A stretch of DNA of 64,000 bases from a virus. The translations under genes were made by a program, and so were the position numbers. The first letter of the stretch is position 1. Every line of letters starts with the position of its first letter. Of the stretch, positions 1-6,888 are shown one piece after another. The notes under the pieces were generated by a model that ran no database searches, was not told the origin of the DNA, and was given only the letters and a program-made list of their open reading frames with translations. The stretch spans positions 25,598 to 89,597 of IMG/VR virus record IMGVR_UViG_3300043313_001192; one strand, 5' to 3'.

Positions 1-371
1 TCGCCCCCGTCGCCCCTGTCCTGTGCTCATGGTGCGACGCGCCTGCTACCCGCAACCTGGCCACCGCACTGGACCACGCGTGTGAGGCTCACTTCCTGCA
101 GTGGTTCGGTCCGAACCTCCCGACCGTCGACGGCGCCGACGTGCACCCGGACGCGTGCCCGCATGACACGTCCGACGCCACGCGCCTGCCCGGCGACACC
201 GTCGCGTCCGCATGGGAGTGCGACCAGTGCGGCCACCTCCGCCCGTTCACGCGCGAGGACTACGTGTTCTGCAACGCCTCGCCGTGGACGCCCCGCGCGC
301 CGGAGGGCATCTCGCGCCTCGCGTGGATGCTCACGCCGCGCGAGGCGCGCCTCGCGCACTACGCCGCCTGA
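1..371 (+). CDS. 5'-truncated zinc-ribbon-like protein
   Basis: The frame is open from the window edge and ends at TGA 369-371, so the gene starts outside the window; an internal GTG at 141 is less likely to be the start. The visible part has two CxxC pairs (CSWC, CDQC) separated by about 65 residues, which suggests a small zinc-binding fold. It ends in an Arg/Ala-rich helix. Third positions are strongly G/C, as in the genes that follow. I do not recognise the family, and the function is unknown. Confidence 0.6.
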   Translation, partial: APVAPVLCSWCDAPATRNLATALDHACEAHFLQWFGPNLPTVDGADVHPDACPHDTSDATRLPGDTVASAWECDQCGHLRPFTREDYVFCNASPWTPRAPEGISRLAWMLTPREARLAHYAA

Positions 372-376
372 TCCCA

Positions 377-409
377 CCCGCTCACGCGGGGCGCCATCCG
401 GCGCCCCGC
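377..409 (+). promoter_or_regulatory. competing hairpins in intercistronic gap (attenuator-like)
   Basis: Two mutually exclusive stems share bases: CCCGC/GCGGG (377-381 with 386-390) and the longer perfect GCGGGGCGCC/GGCGCCCCGC (386-395 with 400-409, ATCC loop). The next start codon is 25 bases downstream, behind a GAAAGG ribosome site. The same arrangement, with the same ATCC loop, recurs at 1197-1234, so it is probably functional, as a terminator, attenuator or processing element. Confidence 0.45.
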
Positions 410-433
410 ACCCTGCCCCGAAAGGCCCCCGTC

Positions 434-781
434 ATGACCCGCACTGCCCCCGTTCACGCCGCCACCCGCGACGAGATTCTCGCGACCCGCACCGGGTCCC
501 TCGCGACCTACTCCGCCACGTCCGACAACGGGCAGGCGTACGCCGTGGTCGGACCGGTACCGGGCGACCCCGACCGGATCTATGTGATCGGCCGCGCGGG
601 CACAGCGTCCGCCGGTCTGGTCATTCTGGTCACCCGCACCGGCCGCGTGGACGTGCCCGGCAAGGGCGCACAGGTGCGCGTCCGGTTCGACTTCCCGCGT
701 GACACCAATGACGCGGGTGGGACCCTCGCGTTCGACGCGGGTCACGTGGGAGGCGTCGCCCCGCGCGTGCTCTTCGGCTGA
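434..781 (+). CDS. hypothetical protein, 115 aa
   Basis: The ATG at 434 is chosen because AAAGG lies 8 bases upstream and a hairpin fills the space before it; the same frame is open further upstream. The protein is soluble and beta-rich, with alternating short hydrophobic stretches (IYVIGRAG, LVILVTRTGRV). It has no cysteine pairs and no membrane segment. It is followed at once by a strong terminator, so it is the last gene of the unit that enters from the left. Family not recognised. Confidence 0.7.
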   Translation: MTRTAPVHAATRDEILATRTGSLATYSATSDNGQAYAVVGPVPGDPDRIYVIGRAGTASAGLVILVTRTGRVDVPGKGAQVRVRFDFPRDTNDAGGTLAFDAGHVGGVAPRVLFG

Positions 782-800
782 CACCGGGCACGCGCGGCAC

Positions 801-833
801 GCGCCCCGGATCCCGTGGGGGGATCCGGGGCGC
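801..833 (+). terminator. strong hairpin terminator
   Basis: Perfect 14-bp stem, GCGCCCCGGATCCC with its complement, and a 5-base loop, directly after the stop codon at 781. There is no T-tract, as is common in high-G+C actinobacterial and phage terminators. Confidence 0.7.
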
Positions 834-858
834 CGACGCGTCCGGCGCGAGGGCAGCT

Positions 859-971
859 ACTGACGTTTACGCAGGGCGCCGTACGCCGCGCCCCGACCCG
901 GTTTGACGCAACGTTGTTGTGTCCTGTAGGCTGACGTAGTCAGCCCAACCCGAACCCCCCTTGGAGTCCTC
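859..971 (+). promoter_or_regulatory. promoter cassette 1 (16-mer, promoter, start-site dyad, leader)
   Basis: The 16-mer ACTGACGTTTACGCAG is at 859-874. The promoter is TTGACG (903-908), 18-base spacer, TAGGCT (927-932), preceded by CTG. The dyad CTGAC-GTA-GTCAG (931-943) overlaps the end of the -10 and reaches past the predicted start near 938-939. The leader ends in GGAG ahead of ATG 972. The centre of the 16-mer is about 72 bases upstream of the predicted start. Confidence 0.75.
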
Positions 972-1196
972 ATGTCGAACCTCACCGCTGCCCTGCCCGT
1001 CACCGTCGCCGTCTCGGAGCGTGGCGCCGTGCTCATCGAGTCGGGCACCCGCACGGTCGCGATGTCGCCGTTCAGCGAGCGGGCACGCCGCCTCACCCTC
1101 GACTTCGGACCGGGGACCTACGTCCTCGCCACCGACGTCGACGTCGAGGACCTGCCCACCACGGTCGCCGACGACCTCGCCGACGCCCTCGCCTGA
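972..1196 (+). CDS. hypothetical protein, 74 aa
   Basis: Small acidic protein, first gene of cassette 1, with GGAG 6 bases before the ATG. Its C-terminal half (LTLDFGPGTYVLATDVDVEDLPTTVADDLADAL, in parts) resembles the end of the 95-aa protein at 1651-1938 (VVDDLADELK), so the two are probably diverged paralogues. No known domain recognised; function unknown. Confidence 0.7.
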   Translation: MSNLTAALPVTVAVSERGAVLIESGTRTVAMSPFSERARRLTLDFGPGTYVLATDVDVEDLPTTVADDLADALA

Positions 1197-1234
1197 CCCG
1201 CTCGCCCCTCGCGGGGGAGCATCCGCTCCCCCGC
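1197..1234 (+). promoter_or_regulatory. second copy of competing intercistronic hairpins
   Basis: CCCGC (1197-1201) can pair with GCGGG (1211-1215), or GCGGGGGAGC (1211-1220) can pair perfectly with GCTCCCCCGC (1225-1234) around an ATCC loop. As at 377-409, a CTGCCTCGAAAGG-type ribosome site follows and then the next ATG (1258). With no promoter between the genes, this is more likely an attenuator or processing site than a simple end of transcription. Confidence 0.45.
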
Positions 1235-1257
1235 TCCCTGCCTCGAAAGGTTCCGCC

Positions 1258-1491
1258 ATGATCACCCTCACCCGCGAGTCCCCCACCTGCTACACGTTCA
1301 GCGCGCAGGAGGGCGACCTCACCGCCACCCTGGTCAAGTCCAGCGACAACGCCCGCTTCGGACAGGGCGCGTGGATGTGGAGCGTCGACGTCTGCGGCGC
1401 GCCTATCTCCACCGGGTCGGCTCCCTTCCGCGAGGCACGCGCCACGGTCGTCGCTGCCCTCGAATCCGTCGCCCCTGCCTTCACTGCCTGA
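1258..1491 (+). CDS. hypothetical protein, 77 aa
   Basis: Starts at ATG 1258 after GAAAGG, sharing the cassette 1 transcript with the gene at 972. It looks like a compact beta protein (TCYTFSAQEGDLTATLVK, WMWSVDVCGAP) with a C-terminal helix (ARATVVAALESVAPAF). No zinc pairs or membrane segment. Function unknown. Confidence 0.7.
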   Translation: MITLTRESPTCYTFSAQEGDLTATLVKSSDNARFGQGAWMWSVDVCGAPISTGSAPFREARATVVAALESVAPAFTA

Positions 1492-1538
1492 CGCCCCGCG
1501 CGCCCCGCGCGCCCCGACCCCGAAAGGGGGAAACAGCT

Positions 1539-1650
1539 ACTGACGTTTACGCAGGGCGCCCCCTCGCCCCCGCGCGACCCGGTTCGCGATTGTCGGGACA
1601 GTGAGGTAGACTGACGTAGTCAGCCCAAACCGAAACCCTCTGGAGTCACC
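1539..1650 (+). promoter_or_regulatory. promoter cassette 2
   Basis: 16-mer at 1539-1554; TTCGCG (1583-1588), 18-base spacer, TAGACT (1607-1612); dyad CTGAC-GTA-GTCAG at 1611-1623; leader ending in GGAG before ATG 1651. The stretch between -35 and -10 (GTCGGGACAGTGAGG) is nearly identical to that of the cassette at 6250. Confidence 0.75.
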
Positions 1651-1938
1651 ATGTCCCTCGCCCCCGCCACCGACGCCCCCGTCTGGTCCGTTGTCGACGC
1701 TGACGACCGGTTCCCCGGTCGCTTCGACGCCCACGTCACCGCGATCACGATGGGTGGGATCGAGTTCCGCGTCCGGATCACGCCCGGTGACCGGGACACG
1801 TACCTCGCCCCCGGCTTCACCGCCGATATCGACGGGGGACGCGGCCACCAGTGGACGCTGACGGTCCCCGGCGCGGGCCTCGACCGCCTCAAGGCTGCCG
1901 TGGTCGACGACCTCGCCGACGAACTGAAGGGGTGGTGA
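1651..1938 (+). CDS. hypothetical protein, 95 aa
   Basis: First gene of cassette 2, ATG with GGAG 7 bases upstream. The N-terminal two thirds is predicted beta (IEFRVRITPGDRDTYLAPGF, QWTLTVPG) and the end is helical (LKAAVVDDLADELKGW). The C-terminus resembles the 74-aa protein at 972-1196. It is followed 2 bases later by the next start, implying translational coupling. Function unknown. Confidence 0.72.
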   Translation: MSLAPATDAPVWSVVDADDRFPGRFDAHVTAITMGGIEFRVRITPGDRDTYLAPGFTADIDGGRGHQWTLTVPGAGLDRLKAAVVDDLADELKGW

Positions 1939-1940
1939 GC

Positions 1941-2195
1941 ATGAAGGTCACGCCCGCTCAACTCGACACGCTCCGCACGGCTATCGCGCCGCTCGACACC
2001 GACACGGTCCGCGCGCGGTACCGCGCGGGTGACTTCCCGCGCGCCGCTCTGGTCCAGGACCTCGACAAGCGCTACCGGTGGGACCTGCTGCACGCGGCCA
2101 CGGCAGGCACGACGATCGTCCCCGACCTGTACGACGCGGGATGCCACGACGCGCATATCGACACTGCCTTGCGCGCCGTGGTCACGCCCCTCTAG
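1941..2195 (+). CDS. hypothetical protein, 84 aa
   Basis: ATG two bases after the preceding stop, with GGGGTGG as the probable ribosome site. It is predicted to be mostly helical with charged surfaces (TVRARYRAGDFPRAALVQDLDKRYRWDLL) and has no membrane segment or zinc pair. It ends just before a hairpin with a T-run, so the unit is bicistronic. Function unknown. Confidence 0.7.
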   Translation: MKVTPAQLDTLRTAIAPLDTDTVRARYRAGDFPRAALVQDLDKRYRWDLLHAATAGTTIVPDLYDAGCHDAHIDTALRAVVTPL

Positions 2196-2242
2196 CGTCC
2201 CCGAACGTGGCGCGTGTGGGCTGACACTTCGCGCGCCACCCG

Positions 2243-2274
2243 AACCCCCGCTGTGACGACCCCGGCGGGGGTTT
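2243..2274 (+). terminator. intrinsic terminator
   Basis: AACCCCCGC pairs with GCGGGGGTT around a 13-base loop and is followed by T, closing the unit that began at cassette 2. Confidence 0.7.
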
Positions 2275-2303
2275 CGTGCGCCTGCTCGCGCCGGAGCGGA
2301 GCT

Positions 2304-2410
2304 ACTGACGTTTACGCAGGGCAGGCTGACCCGCGCCGATGTCCGATTTGCTTCCTGTCGGGAGGGTGGGATAGGCTGACGTAGTCAGCCCAACCACTCA
2401 AGGAGTCCCC
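2304..2410 (+). promoter_or_regulatory. promoter cassette 3
   Basis: 16-mer 2304-2319; TTGCTT (2348-2353), 18-base spacer, TAGGCT (2372-2377); dyad CTGAC-GTA-GTCAG 2376-2388; leader with AAGGAG before ATG 2411. The distance from 16-mer to -10 is the same as in cassettes 1 and 2. Confidence 0.75.
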
Positions 2411-2839
2411 ATGGCCACCACCTCGCCCCGCGCCTCGCGCCGCCCGACCACGCTCGCCACCACCGACCGCGACGAGGCTCTCAACGGCCTGTTCACGACC
2501 GCGCTGGAGGGTGGCATCGGCTACTGGTCCACGTGCTCGGTCTACCACTGGGGCATCGACGTCGACGGTCGGCTCCGCGAGGCCAAGGACTTCATCGCGG
2601 TCGTGGAGGACTCCGAGTCCGAGGACGGTCCGGAGTACGTGATCGACCGCCACGTGATCCGGATCGGCGCGGCGCGCCTGTACCGCCACCTGATCGGTCT
2701 GGGCGAGCAGGCCAACTCCTACCACCTCGCCGCGATGCGCGACTTCGCCCGTGGCAACTGGGGCGACCTCGACTACGACTCGGACACGGCCGACATGGTC
2801 GTCCAGTTCGGACTCTTCGGGGAGTTGGTCTACAACTGA
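2411..2839 (+). CDS. hypothetical protein, 142 aa
   Basis: Monocistronic, between cassette 3 and a textbook terminator. The N-terminus is Ser/Thr/Arg-rich and probably disordered (about residues 1-20). It is followed by an aromatic, acidic alpha/beta domain (GIGYWSTCSVYHWGIDVDG, DFIAVVEDSESEDGPEYVIDRHVI) and a C-terminal helical part. It looks like a conserved small actinophage protein, but I cannot attach a function. Confidence 0.75.
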   Translation: MATTSPRASRRPTTLATTDRDEALNGLFTTALEGGIGYWSTCSVYHWGIDVDGRLREAKDFIAVVEDSESEDGPEYVIDRHVIRIGAARLYRHLIGLGEQANSYHLAAMRDFARGNWGDLDYDSDTADMVVQFGLFGELVYN

Positions 2840-2856
2840 CCCACCCGCTCGGCCGC

Positions 2857-2894
2857 TCGGCCCGATCCCCGCGAGGGGGTCGGGCCGATTTTTT
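2857..2894 (+). terminator. intrinsic terminator with T-tract
   Basis: A 14-bp stem (TCGGCCCGATCCCC with its complement, GCGAG-type loop) followed by six T. This is the clearest intrinsic terminator in the window. Confidence 0.9.
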
Positions 2895-2907
2895 CGCCCT
2901 CCCCCTC

Positions 2908-3027
2908 ACTGACGTTTACGCAGAGCTGGTCCCTGGCCGCACGCCCGACGCGCGACCTCGATTCGCGTTGTGTCTGGAGGGTGTGCTAGGCTGACGTAGT
3001 CAGCCCCACCGAACAGAGGATCCCCCC
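2908..3027 (+). promoter_or_regulatory. promoter cassette 4
   Basis: 16-mer 2908-2923; TTCGCG (2962-2967); TGC-TAGGCT with the hexamer at 2987-2992; dyad CTGAC-GTA-GTCAG 2991-3003. The site lies one helical turn further from the -10 than in cassettes 1-3. The leader carries AGAGGAT before ATG 3028. Confidence 0.72.
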
Positions 3028-3531
3028 ATGAGCGTCGCCTTCTCCATCGAGTCCAACTTCACCGGCGCCTTCACCGCGCACTGCTACGACCTCGACCTCA
3101 CGCTCGGCCCGGTGGTCGGGCACGAGTCGATCCTCCCGCTGATCGCGGCGCACAAGGCGGAGTGCGACGAGTGCTCGGCCTACGGCATGTACTCGCAGGC
3201 CGTGCTCGACGTGGACGACACGCTCGACCTCAACGTCTCCAACCTCAACGCGCGCACCCTGCTGATCGCGCTCGGGCTGGACGATGAGGGTGACCTCTGC
3301 GGGACGCTCGACGGCGAGGACTTCCTCGGCCGGGTCCTGCTCGCGCTCGCCACCGACCGCGACGACTCGGGCGTGCCGTACGCGGTCGTCGGTGGCGCGG
3401 AGGTCGGCCAGTCCGGCGCGACCGTGATCGACTGCGGCCGGTCGGTGGGCTACTTCGCGGACCGGTTCGGCGCGCTGCACGCGCTCGCGCTGGAGGCGGT
3501 CCGGCTCGGCCGTGGGATCCAGTGGTCCTAG
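3028..3531 (+). CDS. hypothetical protein, 167 aa
   Basis: Monocistronic. It has a CDEC pair near residue 46, a long acidic middle (DVDDTLDLNVSNLNARTLL, DDEGDLCGTLDGEDFLGR) and a helical C-terminus. The even spread of hydrophobic residues suggests a folded soluble protein. The stop is followed by a hairpin shared with a convergent minus-strand gene. Family not recognised. Confidence 0.72.
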   Translation: MSVAFSIESNFTGAFTAHCYDLDLTLGPVVGHESILPLIAAHKAECDECSAYGMYSQAVLDVDDTLDLNVSNLNARTLLIALGLDDEGDLCGTLDGEDFLGRVLLALATDRDDSGVPYAVVGGAEVGQSGATVIDCGRSVGYFADRFGALHALALEAVRLGRGIQWS

Positions 3532-3545
3532 GCCGGACGCGCACC

Positions 3546-3580
3546 GACGCACCGGAGCCCCTCGCCGGGTCCGGTGCGTC
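3546..3580. terminator. bidirectional hairpin between convergent genes
   Basis: Perfect 11-bp stem (GACGCACCGGA with its complement) between the stop at 3531 (plus) and the stop at 3597 (minus), so it can serve both directions. Confidence 0.65.
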
Positions 3581-3596
3581 GTGCGTTCAGCTCCGG

Positions 3597-3803
3597 CTAG
3601 AAGTAGCCGGGCGTGTCCTTCTTGGGCGCGTCCATGTCGTCGCGGGTGTGCTCGCCCTTCTTCACCGGGTCCGCCTCGTCCTGCAGGTAATACTCCTGCT
3701 CGCGGGCGTTGGCGTGCTCGTGCCCCGGCTTCTGCGTCCGGGTGCCGGGGAGGTCGTCCCAGGAGTCCGGGTAGGTGCTGGCCTCGTTGCTCGACTGGCT
3801 CAT
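3597..3803 (-). CDS. small hydrophilic protein on the minus strand, 68 aa
   Basis: Third codon positions are almost all G/C, and AGAGGA sits 7 bases before the ATG (minus strand), which supports a real gene against the surrounding direction. The protein is highly charged and polar, with almost no hydrophobic core (SQSSNEASTYPDSWDDLP, KKGEHTRDDMDAPKKD), so it is probably disordered or an adaptor. Its 5' side shares the intergenic space with the 16-mer at 3878. Confidence 0.6.
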   Translation of the reverse strand: MSQSSNEASTYPDSWDDLPGTRTQKPGHEHANAREQEYYLQDEADPVKKGEHTRDDMDAPKKDTPGYF

Positions 3804-3877
3804 GACGGGTTCCTCTCGGGGGTGGTCCCTGCCCTTGCAGGGTACGCGCTCGCGGCGTGGTTAGCGATACACCAGGC

Positions 3878-4073
3878 ACTGACGTTTACGCAGGCCAGGC
3901 CCCGACGATCGGGAGCGTAGAGCCCCGACGATTGGTAGCGGACGCAACGGTGTGGTACGCTTACTTCAGTAAGCGAGACACCCGCTACGGATGCGAAACC
4001 GTGGGGTCTGACTGGAATCTCAGACCGGGGGTCCCGCTCACTCCCCCGCCACATCGACGCAAGGACACAGACC
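3878..4073 (+). promoter_or_regulatory. promoter cassette 5 with long leader
   Basis: 16-mer 3878-3893; TTGGTA (3932-3937), 18-base spacer, TACGCT (3956-3961) preceded by TGG; dyad GCTTAC-TTCA-GTAAGC 3959-3974. The leader is unusually long (about 105 bases) and contains a second hairpin, GGTCTGA/TCAGACC (4005-4026), before the ACGCAAGGACA ribosome site. This hairpin could regulate translation. Confidence 0.72.
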
Positions 4074-4412
4074 ATGACCGAGACCGTGACCCTCCTCCCG
4101 ACCGTGCGCATCCACCGCGTGCTGTTCCTTGAGGAGGACGTGTGGGAGGGCGACTTCCCCCGCGACAACGTCCGCACCGAGGACTTCGACTTCGACCCGG
4201 CCACCGAGACCGAGGAGGAGATTCTCGACGGCGCCGTGCGCGTGTTCGAGCGGGAGGGCCTGACGTTCTCGGCCACCGGCAACGACTGGGCCGCTAACCC
4301 TGACGGCACCGTGATCGTCAACTACGCCACCGCGCAGCGCGAGGAGGTCACCGGTCACCTCATCGGTTTCACCGACGAGCAGGCCGCGACGATCATCGAG
4401 CGGGTGGGCTGA
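4074..4412 (+). CDS. hypothetical protein, 112 aa
   Basis: Acidic protein (DFDFDPATETEEEILDGAVRVFEREGL) with an N-terminal beta stretch (VTLLPTVRIHRVLFLEEDVW). The organisation suggests a single alpha/beta domain. AAGGACA is 8 bases before the ATG. It is the only gene of cassette 5 and is followed by a strongly folded intergenic region. Function unknown. Confidence 0.72.
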   Translation: MTETVTLLPTVRIHRVLFLEEDVWEGDFPRDNVRTEDFDFDPATETEEEILDGAVRVFEREGLTFSATGNDWAANPDGTVIVNYATAQREEVTGHLIGFTDEQAATIIERVG

Positions 4413-4446
4413 TAGCGATCCTGCGCTGAGCCGCCTAGGCTGAGGC

Positions 4447-4580
4447 CCGTAGCCGCAAGTCCCCCCGACGACGCGGCTGCGGGTCCCTCGCGTGGTCGGG
4501 GTGCACCCCGGCTGCTGACCCGAGACAGCGCCGGAGGACTCCCTCCCAGGACGCCCCGTTTCCCCCACGCGAGGGATCCC
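4447..4580 (+). ncRNA. strongly structured intergenic segment
   Basis: No gene is visible. Three nested or adjacent foldable elements occur: CCCGTAGCCGC with GCGGCTGCGGG (4447-4488, one G-U pair); the perfect 14-bp palindrome CGGGGTGCACCCCG (4497-4510); and GGGTCCCTCGCGTGG (4481-4495) pairing across about 70 bases with CCACGCGAGGGATCCC (4565-4580). It may be a complex terminator or a structured RNA. I recognise no known RNA family. Confidence 0.35.
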
Positions 4581-4586
4581 CTCCCC

Positions 4587-4694
4587 ACTGACGTTTACGC
4601 AGAGCTGCCCGTCGCCGGGGCGTGCGCTGCGGGTGCGCTGTTGATCGTGGTGTGGTAGGCTTACGTCAGTAAGCCAACGACGTAAGGACACCCG
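4587..4694 (+). promoter_or_regulatory. promoter cassette 6
   Basis: 16-mer 4587-4602; TGG-TAGGCT with the hexamer at 4656-4661; dyad GCTTAC-GTCA-GTAAGC 4659-4674; leader CAACGACGTAAGGACA before ATG 4695. No good -35 hexamer, so the extended -10 and the upstream site may carry the activity. Confidence 0.72.
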
Positions 4695-4862
4695 ATGAAC
4701 GACCACCTCCGCCTCACCGCCCGCCTGATCGCCCTGCTGCTGGGCGTGCTGGCCGTGGCCCTCGCCCTGACCGGGGTCTACCTGATCGACTTCCGTAGCG
4801 ACTGCCACGACGACGGCGGGCACTTCAGCGTCGACGGCGCGACGGCGTGGTGTCGGTACTGA
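4695..4862 (+). CDS. small single-span membrane protein, 55 aa
   Basis: Begins at ATG 4695 after AAGGACA. The N-terminus is short and basic (NDHLRLTAR), followed by a membrane segment of about 20 residues (LIALLLGVLAVALALTGVYL). The polar, partly acidic tail has two cysteines (DCHDDGG, WCRY). The TGA overlaps the ATG of the next gene (TGATG), so the two are translationally coupled. A phage inner-membrane protein of unknown role. Confidence 0.65.
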   Translation: MNDHLRLTARLIALLLGVLAVALALTGVYLIDFRSDCHDDGGHFSVDGATAWCRY

Positions 4863-5317
4863 TGGGCACCCCGATCACCGGCCCGCGTGCCGACAAGCAT
4901 GGCAACCTGATCGCCCGCGAGGGACAAGACCGCTGCGGCTGCGGCGTCAAGTACTGGGAGAACGACCACTGCACCGACTGCGGCACGCACGTGCGGCACG
5001 CGATCCAGCCGGAACTGCCCGAGACCCCGAACCCGGTCATCGCGATGGTCGCCGCTGACGATGTCGAGCACGACCCGTGGGGCACCGCGATGGGCTGGGC
5101 GTTCGCGGTGGCCGAGAACCTGCACTTCCGCGCCGATGCGCCAGTGCCGGACTCGCTCGGCTACCGGCCCGCCATGGGCGCGACCGATATCGAGGACGAG
5201 GACTATCAGGCGACCATCATCGCCGAGGAGGATTACGACGTGGTCGTGCTGACCGAGGCTGCGGAGATGCTCAGCGTGTTCCTCGATGAATGCAAGCGGC
5301 TCGGGAAGGACTACTGA
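4862..5317 (+). CDS. zinc-ribbon-like protein, 151 aa
   Basis: ATG 4862 is chosen because it overlaps the preceding stop; an in-frame GTG at 4847 is the alternative. Residues about 23-45 hold CGCG and CTDC, which with nearby His (THVRH) could bind zinc. The rest is acidic and hydrophobic, ending in a helix (LTEAAEMLSVFLDECKRLG). Likely a small nucleic-acid or protein adaptor, but the function is not known. Confidence 0.7.
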   Translation: MGTPITGPRADKHGNLIAREGQDRCGCGVKYWENDHCTDCGTHVRHAIQPELPETPNPVIAMVAADDVEHDPWGTAMGWAFAVAENLHFRADAPVPDSLGYRPAMGATDIEDEDYQATIIAEEDYDVVVLTEAAEMLSVFLDECKRLGKDY

Positions 5318-5330
5318 AGGGAGGCCGGGA

Positions 5331-5369
5331 CACCGGCGCGCCAGCTGAAGGCCAGCTGGCGCGCGGTGG
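5331..5369 (+). terminator. hairpin terminator
   Basis: Perfect 12-bp stem GCGCGCCAGCTG (5336-5347) with CAGCTGGCGCGC (5353-5364), directly before cassette 7. Confidence 0.7.
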
Positions 5370-5375
5370 AACGTC

Positions 5376-5494
5376 ACTGACGTTTACGCAGGCACCGGCG
5401 GCCTGGCGCCGCGGCCGTCGGCCCTCGATGGCGTGACGGTCGGGAGGGTGTGGTATGCTGACGTAGTCAGCAAGACACAACGACGGAGGACGAG
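5376..5494 (+). promoter_or_regulatory. promoter cassette 7
   Basis: 16-mer 5376-5391, here extended leftwards to ACGTCACTGACGT, a 13-bp palindrome (5371-5383). TGG-TATGCT with the hexamer at 5454-5459; dyad CTGAC-GTA-GTCAG 5458-5470; leader ACAACGACGGAGGACG before ATG 5495. Confidence 0.72.
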
Positions 5495-5665
5495 ATGCCC
5501 AGCATGACCACGGCGGCCAAGCACGGCGGCGCGAACCTCGCGCTCGCCAAGGCGATGGTCGGCAAGCGCTCCAGCGGTGCCGCTGGTCCGCACGCCGACA
5601 AGCGTGCCAAGCGTGCCCGCACCCGCAGCGCGCAGCGCGCCCGCGTCCTGAAGGACTGGGCGTGA
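5495..5665 (+). CDS. small, very basic protein, 56 aa
   Basis: Starts at ATG 5495 after GGAGGACG. It is rich in Lys, Arg and Ala (KRAKRARTRSAQRARV), which suggests nucleic-acid binding. There is no hydrophobic core large enough for a globular enzyme. Its TGA overlaps the GTG of the following membrane-protein gene (GTGA), so the two are coupled. Possibly a DNA-coating or RNA-binding peptide; this is inference from charge only. Confidence 0.65.
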   Translation: MPSMTTAAKHGGANLALAKAMVGKRSSGAAGPHADKRAKRARTRSAQRARVLKDWA

Positions 5666-6045
5666 AGGAGGACGCTGCCTACAGCCTGGCGACCTGGATC
5701 GTGATGGTCGTGGGCTTCCTGATCGGCGGCGTGATGGGCGCCTTCAAGTCGCTGCTGGGATTCCTGGCCCTCGCTGCCGTGCTGGCCGTGGGCGCGCCGC
5801 TGGTCTACATCGCCGTGGTGGTGCTCTGGCTGACGGGCGTGACCGTGACCGCGTGCACGTCCGGACTCATCCGAGGGCTCACCGACTCCGAGGGTGGCCC
5901 GGTGGTCACCGGCGGCGTGCTGCTGATCGGTGCCACGCTGGTCGCGCTGACCGTCACCGGGAACGGGCTGCTCGCGCTCGCGATCGGGATCGGGCTGCCG
6001 GTCGGGTTCTGGTACTGGAAGCGCCCGACGATCACGGTGGCCTGA
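5662..6045 (+). CDS. multi-span membrane protein, 127 aa
   Basis: GTG start at 5662 overlaps the preceding stop, with AAGGA at 5651-5655. Three to four membrane segments are apparent: roughly residues 8-30, 31-60 (SLLGFLALAAVLAVGAPLVY), 80-100 and 101-118 (LLALAIGIGLPVGFWYW). There are no catalytic motifs. A membrane-acting role (transport or exclusion of other phages) is possible, but nothing in the sequence settles it. Confidence 0.7.
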   Translation: MKEDAAYSLATWIVMVVGFLIGGVMGAFKSLLGFLALAAVLAVGAPLVYIAVVVLWLTGVTVTACTSGLIRGLTDSEGGPVVTGGVLLIGATLVALTVTGNGLLALAIGIGLPVGFWYWKRPTITVA

Positions 6046-6050
6046 ACGCA

Positions 6051-6091
6051 CGAATCCCGGCTAGATACACGAGGTGCCTAGCCGGGATTCG
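6051..6091 (+). terminator. hairpin terminator
   Basis: Perfect 14-bp stem CGAATCCCGGCTAG (6051-6064) with its complement (6078-6091) and a 13-base loop, 6 bases after the stop. The 155 bases from here to the next 16-mer have lower G+C and no gene I can support. Confidence 0.7.
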
Positions 6092-6249
6092 CTCTGCCTT
6101 CACCGTCTTTGGTCTGGGCCGAAGCCCTTCACATCGACGGATCTGACTGCAGCCTTTGCCTTCACGCTCAAGGTCCCGAAGGACCGAGTGCTCTCCGGCT
6201 CTGGCAGGTCCCCAACATATCCAGCCCGCGCCGGAGCGCGCAACCCCTC

Positions 6250-6345
6250 ACTGACGTTTACGCAGCTCCCACCGTGGTGATTCGCGATCGTCGGGACGGT
6301 GTGGTACGCTTTCCTTGAAAGCGAACGACAACGACGGAGGACACC
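6250..6345 (+). promoter_or_regulatory. promoter cassette 8 (short spacing)
   Basis: 16-mer 6250-6265; TTCGCG (6281-6286), 18-base spacer, TACGCT (6305-6310) preceded by TGG; dyad GCTTTC-CTT-GAAAGC 6308-6322, a different stem sequence that still pairs perfectly; leader ACAACGACGGAGGACA before ATG 6346. The 16-mer is only 54 bases from the -10. Confidence 0.75.
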
Positions 6346-6888
6346 ATGCAGGACTTCTTCACCCACACCGAGGCGGACGCCGGTGCATGGGACCGCAACC
6401 ACCTGGAGGCCGACGACTTCAGCGACGCACCCTCGCGCGCCGAGGCCGAGGCGGATCTGGCTGCTGACGCCGCCGACGCCTATCACGCCGGTCCGGACAC
6501 GGTGGTCGGTTACGGCATCCGCTGCGCCCACTGCCACAACCGTCACGAGACCATCGCTGACGTCCGCTGGTGCAGCGACCTTCAGGCCGAGTACCGCGCC
6601 GAGGCGCTGGCCGAGCAGGCCGCCGAGGCTCGCGCGGAGCGCTACTTCGAGGAGGGTCCCGAGTCCTTCCAGATGATGCGTGCCGCCGAAGAGGCCCACG
6701 ATCAGGCCCGCGCGTGGAACGACCCGTGGATCACCGGCGAGCCGCCCGCGACCACCACGATCAACCACGGCAACAGCGGAGCCTGCGAGGGCGGGGCCTG
6801 CTCGTGGCACGACAAGTGCCGCAAGCACCGCGAGCAGGACGTCGCCAACGGCGACCGGCTCGGCAACTTCCGCGCCTACAACGACTGA
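6346..6888 (+). CDS. Cys/His-containing acidic protein, 180 aa
   Basis: ATG 6346 after GGAGGACA. Residues about 60-76 hold CAHCHNRHETIADVRWC, a plausible zinc site of the C-x2-C...C type common in actinophage proteins. A long helical, Glu/Ala-rich segment follows (EALAEQAAEARAERYFEEG), then a C-terminal cysteine cluster (CEGGACSWHDKC). Probably two metal-binding modules joined by a helix. Function unknown. Confidence 0.72.
   Translation: MQDFFTHTEADAGAWDRNHLEADDFSDAPSRAEAEADLAADAADAYHAGPDTVVGYGIRCAHCHNRHETIADVRWCSDLQAEYRAEALAEQAAEARAERYFEEGPESFQMMRAAEEAHDQARAWNDPWITGEPPATTTINHGNSGACEGGACSWHDKCRKHREQDVANGDRLGNFRAYND

Noticed and set aside
6092-6249. A possible minus-strand small gene in the lower-G+C gap.
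   Set aside because: The frame has no usable start codon or ribosome site; codon use does not match the other genes.
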